From NCBI GenBank assembly GCA_947450745.1, contig CANFYD010000216.1, forward strand, positions 1 through 6,675: a stretch of DNA of 6,675 bases, in the 5' to 3' direction. This document shows positions 1-6,562 of the stretch, piece by piece. The position numbers and the translations under genes were made by a program. Origin of the DNA: Burkholderiales bacterium. GTDB taxonomy: Bacteria > Pseudomonadota > Gammaproteobacteria > Burkholderiales > Burkholderiaceae_C. Each line of letters opens with the position of its first letter. The stretch's first letter is position 1. The notes under the pieces are model-generated. The model searched no databases. It worked only from the letters and a program-made list of their open reading frames with translations, and was not told the origin of the DNA.

Positions 1-3000
1 CAGCTCGGCGTCGTGAGATTTCAAGAAACCGGCCGCAAATTGATGCAGCAGGTGGCGAATATCGTCGGCAGCGCGCACAAACAACTGCGCCTCGGCTTCG
101 CTGTAGCTGTCGGCGCTTTGCGCGCGCGCCAGCGCCCGCTCCAAGGCTCGCGCCAAACTGGACAGATCATCGAAACCAACCGCTGCGGCGTTGCCCGCCA
201 GCGAATGCGCCAGCGCCTCGGCATTGATCGGCACTTGCCGCCCGAGCTCCAGCGCCCATTCGGCCAAGTCCACCACCAAACGCCGCGACAACTCATCCGC
301 CTCGTTGAGGAAGACGTTGAACAGGCTGATGTCAATGCGCAAGCCGCCAATGACCTTGACGTTGTCTTCCCCCGCGTCCGGGTATTCGGCAGCGTCATCG
401 ATGGCTTCGGCTGCAGCATCGCGAGCAGCGAAGGCAGCCGCCGCCGCCTCGTTGGCGGCGGGGGCAGAGGAGCGCACCAGCTCCAAAACCGGCGGACTTG
501 TCAGCGCAGGCGCAGGTATGGCCGCGAGTGCAGGCTCAGGCTGCGCTTCCAGCTCGGGTTCGGGTTCAAGAGCATCCGACTCGGGCACATCGCTCGCCAC
601 CGGCTCGGCCAGTTCGGCCGCGACCTCCTCCACGACTTCGTCCACGACTTCGTCCACGGCTTCATCCAGCACCGGCAAATCCAGCGCTGCGGCATCACCG
701 AGCTGCAACTGCAGTTCGAACTCCGGCAGCTCGAATTCCGGCACGACTCCGGCTTCCGGCGACGCCGCTGGGCTGGGCGAGCCCAGCACAAAATCCTCGA
801 GTTCGGCTGCGGCTGCGGGTTCGAGATCGAGTTCAAGCACAGGCTCGGCGGCGGGCTCGACATCCACCGGCTCGAGCAGCGTTTCAAACGCTGCTTCAGG
901 CACAGGCACAGGCTCCAACTCAAGCTCCGGCTCCGGCTCGATCGGCAACAAGAACGGCGAGCTGGGCATTGCCGCCTCGGCCTCGGCCCCGTCCGCTTCC
1001 GCTTCCGCTTCCACGGACGCTTCCGCCGCCGCGCTCAACGGCTCAGCGGGCCAACGCAAGGCATCGGCAGCGCGGCGCAGCGGATCGGGCAGCAGTTGCC
1101 CGGCAGCGCGGCCAGCGATCTGCTCACACCAACCGGCCAAGTAGTCCAAGGCATCGGTGGTGAAACCCAGCAGCGCGGCATCGGCCTGCGGCGCTGGCGC
1201 GCCTAACCTGGCGTTGTACAACTGCTCGCAAGCCCAGGCACCTTCGCCAAAAGCCTCCAGCCCCACCATGCGCGCGCTGCCTTTGAGGGTATGGAAGGCG
1301 CGCCTCAGCACGCCCATCTGCTCGGCTTGGCCGGCGTCTTGCTGCAAGGCGGCGACGGCCGCACGGCCAGCGGCCAGCACCTCGGCCGCCTCTTCCAGGA
1401 AGATCTCCTGCATTTCGATGTCGACGAACGCGGCCAAATCCTCGCTATCGCTGTCCTTTTCGCCCTCGGCCAACGGCACAGCGGCCTCCGGGGGCAGCTC
1501 CGGCACGGCGGGAGCCCGCCCCTCGATCAAGTTTGTGAGGTCCGTCAGGTCCAGCAGGGGCAAGTCCTCAACCTCAACCTCAACCTCAACCTCAACCTCA
1601 ACCTCAACCTCAGCCTCAGCCAGCGGCAGCGCTGCGGCGGGTTCGGTCACTGGCGTCGGCAGCTCGGGCACCTCCAGCACCGCCGGCAACGCGGGCACGT
1701 AGGCCAGCACCGGCACCGCCGCGGCACGGCTGGGCTTGGGCAGCGGCTGGGCGCGCGGACGCCGTCCCATCACCGGGTCCAGTCGACCACTGAGCTCGTC
1801 AAAGACGAATTGGGTCTTGGCCAGTTGCGGCTGCACACCCAGCATGTCGATCAAAAAGCCCAGCGCGCCCAGGTTGTTGGCCAAGCGCTCGAACAGCTCA
1901 CGCGGCGCGGCTCGCTCGATGTCCACCTCGGTGTTGGCCAGCTCGTCGACTTCATCGCGCATGCGCAGGCAAGCCGCTGCCGCCTGATCCAGGCCCAGCA
2001 CCCGCAGCACACCGCGCATCGCCGACAACTGCCCCGGCACCGGGATCAGCAACTGGCGCTGCGTCGGGTCACGGAAATACTCATCCGCCTGACGCTCGAT
2101 CTCGCTCAGGCTGGCGCGCAGCTCATGCACCACGCTGCCCATCGTGGCCCGGTCGGAGACGCGCCGATACAAGTCCTCCATCCAGGCTTCGAGCGGTTCG
2201 GCCGCCTCACCGCGCAGGGCAGCATCGATACGGCGCGCCAGCCGGCGCACGCGCTCGGCTTGCACCGGCTGATCGAACGAGGCCTCGTCCAAAGCGGCCT
2301 CGACATAAAGCAGGCTGGTCGCCACTTCCATCGCCAAGCCGGCGTTCGCGACCCTGCCCGTCCGCAGGGTCGCCACGGCGGCGCGCTGCAAGGCCTCGCC
2401 CAGCACCAAGCCGGCCGGGAAAAGCCGCTGCAGCGACTCGGCCAGGCCCGCAAATTGCTCGTCCAGGCCGACCAAACGCAGGCTGTCGCCCTCCGCCGCA
2501 CTGCCCCAGGATTCCTTGGCCTTGGCCACGCGACGGCGCGCTTGCGCCACCCAAGCCGGGTCGATGCGGCCCAGCGATTCGTCTTCGTAGTCACCGCCGG
2601 CCTCCTCGTCCAGGCCGTAGGCGACGCGCACAGCGCTCAAGCGCGTGGCCACTTGAGTTGCAGCGGCCGGCCGGCTTTGAGCGCAGAAGAACAACAAATC
2701 CTGCGCCAAGCGTTCCGACACCCCGGCGTCGCCCTGCGCCACCGCACGCAGTTGCGACAGCAAGCGCGAACCGAGGCGTTTGATGAAGGCGTCGCTGCCC
2801 AGCAGCTCCAGTGCCTGGGCCTGAAACAAGGCCGCCGCCAGTTGCCACAGCGTTTTGGAATGGGGCTCGGCCAAGCCGGCGGCCAGCGCGGCGCACAGGT
2901 CGCTGAGCGCCCGTGCATAAGCCACATTGGGCTCGCGCATCTGCTTCAGCAGCGTGGCTTCAAACGGCCCGCGCAGCACGGCGGCCGTGCGTGGCTGGGC

Positions 3001-3543
3001 GCTGGGGTCGGCCGGCAAGTCCAGCCAGCGCCAGGGCTGCGGCCACAGATCGGCCGGATGGATGCGCTCGGCCCCGTTGAAGGTCTGCAACTCCCGGTAG
3101 CTGGGGAACAGCGTCAGCGGCGATGTCTTGTTGCCGGCCAGCAACCGGGCCATGAAAGCGAGCAGCGCAAAGTCGGCCCGCTCGATCATCTCGACCGTCT
3201 TCAAGTCCACATTGGCCGGATGCTGGGCCAGCGTGGCCACGGCCTGCTCGGCCGCCCGCAACAGCGAGGCCACGGCCGCTTGGCCGACCAGCGACACCAC
3301 ACCGGCAGCTTGATGCAACTGCACCGCCGCCGCCAACAGCGGCTGGCTCGGTTGAGCCTCGCCGCCGAGCGCCTGCAGGCGGCTGTCACCGTCGCGCAAC
3401 ATCCGGCGCAGCGACTTGTGCACCGCCTCCAGCGAGCGCCGCAGCTCATCTTGAACCCAAGCCAGCGGGCTCAGGTCGGGCGGGAATTCGGAGTCCAGCG
3501 CGTCGTGGGGCAGGCGTGAGTCAGCTGAATCTACGGGAGTCAT
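1..3543 (-). CDS. chpA: ChpA/PilL-type hybrid chemotaxis histidine kinase, N-terminal 1181 residues (cut by window edge)
   Basis: CheA-like multi-phosphotransfer kinase of the twitching system. The frame is open from the ATG at 3541-3543 to base 1 with no stop, giving 1181 codons, roughly half a typical ChpA. Residues about 25-570 resemble the ChpA/FimL N-terminal region: an Hpt-like motif with His77, Gly81 and Gly87 at correct spacing but Ala80 for Lys; a helical part from about 200 (MREPNVAYARAL at 202-213); and a second Hpt-like fold with Ser507 at the phosphosite. Residues 642-660 are a Val-Glu repeat. Residues about 700-815 form a canonical Hpt, FHTLKGSARMVGL, with His751 and Lys754. Residues about 832-1060 are a Glu/Pro/Ala/Val-rich linker. 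Residues about 1065-1181 form another Hpt, AHSLAGNAAAVGF, with His1113 and Ala1116. Dimerisation, ATPase, CheW-like and receiver domains should follow off the left edge. The start is 5 bases after pilJ; the nearest Shine-Dalgarno-like AAGG lies 13 bases upstream, so coupling with pilJ is likely. Confidence 0.93.
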   Translation of the reverse strand, partial: MTPVDSADSRLPHDALDSEFPPDLSPLAWVQDELRRSLEAVHKSLRRMLRDGDSRLQALGGEAQPSQPLLAAAVQLHQAAGVVSLVGQAAVASLLRAAEQAVATLAQHPANVDLKTVEMIERADFALLAFMARLLAGNKTSPLTLFPSYRELQTFNGAERIHPADLWPQPWRWLDLPADPSAQPRTAAVLRGPFEATLLKQMREPNVAYARALSDLCAALAAGLAEPHSKTLWQLAAALFQAQALELLGSDAFIKRLGSRLLSQLRAVAQGDAGVSERLAQDLLFFCAQSRPAAATQVATRLSAVRVAYGLDEEAGGDYEDESLGRIDPAWVAQARRRVAKAKESWGSAAEGDSLRLVGLDEQFAGLAESLQRLFPAGLVLGEALQRAAVATLRTGRVANAGLAMEVATSLLYVEAALDEASFDQPVQAERVRRLARRIDAALRGEAAEPLEAWMEDLYRRVSDRATMGSVVHELRASLSEIERQADEYFRDPTQRQLLIPVPGQLSAMRGVLRVLGLDQAAAACLRMRDEVDELANTEVDIERAAPRELFERLANNLGALGFLIDMLGVQPQLAKTQFVFDELSGRLDPVMGRRPRAQPLPKPSRAAAVPVLAYVPALPAVLEVPELPTPVTEPAAALPLAEAEVEVEVEVEVEVEVEDLPLLDLTDLTNLIEGRAPAVPELPPEAAVPLAEGEKDSDSEDLAAFVDIEMQEIFLEEAAEVLAAGRAAVAALQQDAGQAEQMGVLRRAFHTLKGSARMVGLEAFGEGAWACEQLYNARLGAPAPQADAALLGFTTDALDYLAGWCEQIAGRAAGQLLPDPLRRAADALRWPAEPLSAAAEASVEAEAEADGAEAEAAMPSSPFLLPIEPEPELELEPVPVPEAAFETLLEPVDVEPAAEPVLELDLEPAAAAELEDFVLGSPSPAASPEAGVVPEFELPEFELQLQLGDAAALDLPVLDEAVDEVVDEVVEEVAAELAEPVASDVPESDALEPEPELEAQPEPALAAIPAPALTSPPVLELVRSSAPAANEAAAAAFAARDAAAEAIDDAAEYPDAGEDNVKVIGGLRIDISLFNVFLNEADELSRRLVVDLAEWALELGRQVPINAEALAHSLAGNAAAVGFDDLSSLARALERALARAQSADSYSEAEAQLFVRAADDIRHLLHQFAAGFLKSHDAEL
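630..658. repeat. 12-base tandem duplication in chpA linker
   Basis: Two exact copies of CCACGACTTCGT (630-641 and 642-653) are followed by a partial third (CCACG). On the coding strand it gives the repeated peptide DEVVDEVV in the acidic linker between the two Hpt domains. The unit is four codons, so the frame is kept. Confidence 0.8.
992..1012. repeat. Short TCCGCT tandem repeat in chpA linker (3.5 units)
   Basis: Three exact TCCGCT units plus a trailing TCC. On the coding strand this encodes alternating Glu-Ala in the start of the second acidic linker of ChpA. It is short, in frame and similar in kind to the longer repeat at 1566-1619. Confidence 0.8.
1566..1619. repeat. Perfect hexanucleotide tandem repeat inside chpA (7 x CCTCAA plus 2 x CCTCAG)
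   Basis: Seven exact CCTCAA units (1566-1607) are followed by two CCTCAG units (1608-1619). Read on the coding minus strand these give Ala-Glu-Ala-Glu and then seven Val-Glu pairs (residues 642-659, before Asp660). The unit is two codons long, so gain or loss of units keeps the frame. It lies in the linker just before the first canonical Hpt domain, so it would change linker length and charge rather than switch the gene off. Confidence 0.95.
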
Positions 3544-3548
3544 GGGTT

Positions 3549-5885
3549 TCATTTCACCTTGAAGCGAGCCACCGATTGCCGCAGCGCGTCGGCTGAACGG
3601 GACAAGTCGTGGACCATTTGAGCGGTTGAGCGGGTGCCCTCGCTGGTCTGCTCGGTGACGGCAAAAATATGCTGGATATTGGCCGCCACTTCATTGGCCG
3701 AGCGGGCCTCGCTGAGCGCCTGGCTAGAAATCTCTGCAATCAGCTCATCCAGCCGCCGGGAGACGACGTCGATTTCTTCCAGCGCCTTGCCGGCCGCGTC
3801 GGACAAGCGCGAGCCCTGCACCACGCCCAGCGTCGAGCGTTCCATCGCGGCCACCGCGTCGTGGGTGTCGGTTTGAATCGTCTTGACCAGCGCGGCAATG
3901 CGCCGGGTGGCCGCGCCCGAGCGCTCGGCCAAGCGCTGCACCTCTTCGGCCACCACCGAAAAACCACGCCCGGCCTCGCCGGCCGAGGCCGCTTGGATGG
4001 CCGCATTCAGCGCCAGCACATTGGTCTGCTCGGTGATGTCGGAGATCAGCTCGGTGATTTCACCGATTTCCTGCGACGACTCGCCCAGCCGCTTGATGCG
4101 CTTGGAGGTCTCCTGAATATGCTCGCGGATGGCGCCCATGCCGCTGATGTTGTTGCGCATCGCTTGCAGCCCGGATTCCGCCGCCTCGCGGGACTGGCGC
4201 GCCACGCGAGCGGTGGCCTGGGCTTGGCTGGACACCTCGTTGATGCGGCCGGCCATTTGCAGCACTGCCTCGCCGGTCGAGCGGATTTCATGCAATTGCT
4301 CTTTCGACGCGGCCAGCAATTCGGTCGACGTCTGATCGACTTGCTCGGTCGTGTCGGTGACGCGGGCCGCCGTCGTCTGCACCTGGCTGACCAGGCTGCG
4401 CAACTCCTCGACCGTGTAGTTGACGGAGTCGGCAATCGCCCCGGTGATGTCTTCGGTGACGGTGGCTTGCTGGGTCAGATCGCCCTCGGCCACCACTTGC
4501 AGCTCATTCATCAGGCGCAGGATGGCGGCCTGATTGGCGTCGTTGACTCGCTTGGCCTCACGCTCTTGCAGCTCGGCCTCGCGCTTCTGCGCCTCGGCCA
4601 TCTGGGCCCGCTGCGCTTGATCGGCCACATAAATCCGCAACAGCCCGAGTGCCCCGAGCACCAGCGATGCCAACGCCGTCAACATCAACAGCAGCAGCGC
4701 CAGGCTGACCCCGCCGGCCGATTCCAGCTCTTGGGCGACTTGCTCCAGCCCGCGCTGCAGCGGCTCGCTGTCGGCCAGCAGGTTTTTTTGCGCCTCCCGG
4801 ACCGCGATCAGCGTCGGCAGATTGACCAAAATCACGCCGGCCTGTTCGCGCGTCAGCTCATATTGCTTCAGCAGCGCGGCCAGCCGCTCGCGCAAGGGCA
4901 GGTCACGCGCGGCGTTCAGGCGCAGCTCGCTATTGCCATTCAGCAGCGCCTCGGTGAGCAACTTGAACGAGTTCAAATCCTGGTTCAACGTGGCCGCCAG
5001 CGCCGCACTGAAGCCATCGGGTGTCAGAAATTCATTCGCGCTCTTGCCGATGCGCTGGGTCAGCATCAGCAACTCGCCGCTGGCCGCCAGCTCGGTTGCC
5101 GTGCCGCCTTGCTGCAAGACCAGCGCCGCCGCAGCCTCGGCGCTGATCAGCAATTCGCCGGATTGGCGACTGATCGTGCGCAGCGACTGGCCGGCCTGGG
5201 TCAAAAGCTTTTCTTGCGACTGCACCACCTGTGCGCGCTGCTCGGCCGCTTGCACCAGCGGCAAAACAGCCGTCAAGCTGCCCTGCACCGAAGCCGGCGC
5301 GGCCTCCAAGCTGCCTTCGCCGGTGCGCAAATTGGCCACCACGCTGGACAGCAGGGCGGCGCTCTCGCGCAGCTCCGCAAAGGCTGCGGGGTTGCCGGTC
5401 AAGCCCTGCGACACCGATTTGGCCAGGCGCTGCGCCTGCGTCATCGCTTGGCCGGTCGCGCGCACTTGGGCCGCGCTGTGCTTGCCGCCGATCAAGCTGA
5501 CGCTGACGCTGGCCGCCGTGCCCAGCAAACCCAGCGCAATCAAGGCGGTGAACAGGACTTGACGGCGCACCTGCCCCGACTTGGCCCGGGCAGCGCGCAG
5601 CGCGGCATCGGCAGCGGCACTGGTGGTGGAAGCGAAATTGGCGGTGGTTTCACCAAAACCGGTGACCGAGAGCTCGGTCGGCAGCGCCTCGGAGATGATC
5701 GACGTGGAGGCACTGGCACTGGCGGAATCAAGGCCGGCCGAATACATCGGCGCAGCGGCAGCGCCTGCCGACGAGCCGGGCAGCGGCGGGTCGCGCGCCA
5801 CATTGCGCTGCGCGCCGCGCTGAACTTCGCGCTGCGGCGGCCGAGTGGCCTTGCCCAGGTTCTTGATCTTGTCCAGGAAGCTCAT
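3549..5885 (-). CDS. pilJ: Type IV pilus chemoreceptor (methyl-accepting protein) PilJ
   Basis: Inner-membrane chemoreceptor of the Pil-Chp system, 778 residues, against about 680 in P. aeruginosa. Residues 1-109 are a cytoplasmic Ser/Ala-rich tail (SASASAST at 54-61) ending in basic residues. The first membrane segment is about 110-132. The sensor region, about 135-390, holds two PilJ-type helical repeats, the second starting near LMLTQRIGKSANEFL (273-287). The second membrane segment is about 393-417, followed by a charged coiled coil (424-447) and a HAMP-like region ending VTEDITGAIADSVNYTVEEL (476-495). The methyl-accepting domain follows. Its hairpin tip, TNVLALNAAIQAASAGE (621-637), and QETSKRIKRLGESSQEIGEI (591-610) are close to P. 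aeruginosa PilJ. Gln631 and Ser634 replace the Glu and Arg of enteric receptors, as in the PilJ family. No C-terminal CheR/CheB-tethering pentapeptide is seen; the protein ends RFKVK. The stop lies 5 bases before chpA. The start is supported by the GAGGG site. Confidence 0.96.
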   Translation of the reverse strand: MSFLDKIKNLGKATRPPQREVQRGAQRNVARDPPLPGSSAGAAAAPMYSAGLDSASASASTSIISEALPTELSVTGFGETTANFASTTSAAADAALRAARAKSGQVRRQVLFTALIALGLLGTAASVSVSLIGGKHSAAQVRATGQAMTQAQRLAKSVSQGLTGNPAAFAELRESAALLSSVVANLRTGEGSLEAAPASVQGSLTAVLPLVQAAEQRAQVVQSQEKLLTQAGQSLRTISRQSGELLISAEAAAALVLQQGGTATELAASGELLMLTQRIGKSANEFLTPDGFSAALAATLNQDLNSFKLLTEALLNGNSELRLNAARDLPLRERLAALLKQYELTREQAGVILVNLPTLIAVREAQKNLLADSEPLQRGLEQVAQELESAGGVSLALLLLMLTALASLVLGALGLLRIYVADQAQRAQMAEAQKREAELQEREAKRVNDANQAAILRLMNELQVVAEGDLTQQATVTEDITGAIADSVNYTVEELRSLVSQVQTTAARVTDTTEQVDQTSTELLAASKEQLHEIRSTGEAVLQMAGRINEVSSQAQATARVARQSREAAESGLQAMRNNISGMGAIREHIQETSKRIKRLGESSQEIGEITELISDITEQTNVLALNAAIQAASAGEAGRGFSVVAEEVQRLAERSGAATRRIAALVKTIQTDTHDAVAAMERSTLGVVQGSRLSDAAGKALEEIDVVSRRLDELIAEISSQALSEARSANEVAANIQHIFAVTEQTSEGTRSTAQMVHDLSRSADALRQSVARFKVK

Positions 5886-6008
5886 CTCACCCTCGTCAAA
5901 GGACCTGCAAAAAACGACTTGCTGAAAGTGCTGACACCGCAGCTTGCCCGCCGCGTTGCTTGTCTCAGCCCAACAACTCGGGAGTTAGCGGGCGCGGAGC
6001 CAGCGCTA
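5886..6008 (-). other. pilI-pilJ intergenic spacer
   Basis: This 123-base gap is the only sizeable non-coding stretch; the other two junctions are 5 bases each. On the minus strand it carries a T6 run (forward A run near 5908-5913) and a near-palindrome AACTCGGGAGTT at 5975-5986. A possible six-base GCCCGC/GCGGGC pairing has a loop too large for an ordinary terminator. No stable GC stem sits directly before the T run, so I do not call a terminator. I also found no convincing -35/-10 pair. The pilJ reading frame stays open upstream of the chosen ATG, back to a TAA near 5988, but contains no better start. Confidence 0.6.
5890..5894 (-). promoter_or_regulatory. Ribosome binding site of pilJ
   Basis: On the minus strand GAGGG lies 4 bases before the ATG at 5883-5885 (GAGGGTGAGATG). 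It is the clearest Shine-Dalgarno sequence in the window and fixes the pilJ start, including its long N-terminal extension. Confidence 0.7.
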
Positions 6009-6557
6009 TCAAAGCACAACTCGCAAGAACTGCTGATGTTTTGAAAGGGCATCAAGATCCAGCTGTTGCCAGGATCGCCCCTCGGCATCGCGCACCAAGG
6101 GCCCGGCAAACCGGGGCCGCGAGCTGCTCTGCGGCGGCAGCGGCGCTGGCGCGCTCAGTTGATCATCGCTGCGCAGGCCCAGCAAGCGGTCAACCCACAG
6201 TGCGCAATTGATATTGAGATCGGCGTGCAGCGCCACCAAGCGCGCTTGCCCGCCATCGGGCCGTTGCTCGCTGCTGCCGCTGTTGTCGCGCAGCCCCAGG
6301 AACACCGCCAAGTCCACCACCGTGAAGAGCCCGCCGCGCAAATTCGCCACGCCGAGCAACCAGGGCTTGGCGTAGGGCAAGGGCTTGAGCGTGACCGGGG
6401 TGAAAATTTCTGCGGCCTGTTTCAACGACAGCAGGAGGCCGACACCTTCGCACTCCACGGCCAACCAATTGGCGGTTTGTGCGGGCTCGTCGCGCACCGC
6501 CTGCATGCGTTGCGCCAAACGGTGCTGAAGATCGCGCAGCGCTTGCTTGTTGGCCAT
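6009..6557 (-). CDS. pilI: CheW-like adaptor protein PilI
   Basis: A 182-residue CheW-domain protein that, by family knowledge, couples the PilJ chemoreceptor to the ChpA kinase at the inner-membrane array. The first 25 or so residues form a charged helix (LRDLQHRLAQRM). The CheW domain then starts near Trp31 and runs to about residue 175. The diagnostic segment is LLGVANLRGGLFTVVDLAVF at 67-86, the CheW strand pair with the conserved G-V-x-N-L-R-G and V-V-D. A second typical strand, INCALWVDRLLGLR, is at 116-129. Length fits PilI (about 180). A Ser/Pro/Gln-rich loop at 135-148 is somewhat extended. The ATG at 6555-6557 lies 5 bases downstream of the pilH stop and has no strong Shine-Dalgarno sequence, which suggests translational coupling to pilH. 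Its place between pilH and pilJ is why PilI is preferred over a generic CheW or ChpC. Confidence 0.9.
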   Translation of the reverse strand: MANKQALRDLQHRLAQRMQAVRDEPAQTANWLAVECEGVGLLLSLKQAAEIFTPVTLKPLPYAKPWLLGVANLRGGLFTVVDLAVFLGLRDNSGSSEQRPDGGQARLVALHADLNINCALWVDRLLGLRSDDQLSAPAPLPPQSSSRPRFAGPLVRDAEGRSWQQLDLDALSKHQQFLRVVL

Positions 6558-6562
6558 TGGCG

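Noticed and set aside
13..1206. Overlapping plus-strand open frames opposite the chpA acidic linker, Ser- or Arg-rich
   Set aside because: They are translations of the low-complexity linker in other frames (Ser/Ala/Gly runs, Arg/Gln/His runs), with no start signal or domain.
1566..1619. Telomere-like or CRISPR-like repeat
   Set aside because: The six-base units are contiguous with no spacers and are fully in frame within chpA, encoding Val-Glu. It is a coding microsatellite.
1291..3519. 742-codon open frame on the plus strand, antisense to chpA
   Set aside because: It is rich in Arg, Gln, His and Leu with no recognisable domain, and lies exactly opposite a well-supported chpA frame. Long antisense frames are expected in high-GC genes with strong third-position bias.
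5892..5903. TTGACG-like -35 element upstream of pilJ
   Set aside because: It overlaps the ribosome binding site and lies too close to the ATG to serve a pilJ transcript. No -10 partner is present.
5904..5945. Possible rho-independent terminator between pilI and pilJ (T6 run)
   Set aside because: The only nearby stem is about four base pairs (GCTG/CAGC) and is separated from the T run, which is too weak. Gene order and function also argue for read-through.
3669..6044. 791-codon open frame on the plus strand, antisense to pilJ
   Set aside because: The composition is low-complexity (Gln, Arg, Gly, Leu) with no motif, and it mirrors the pilJ frame. It is a codon-bias artefact rather than a second gene.
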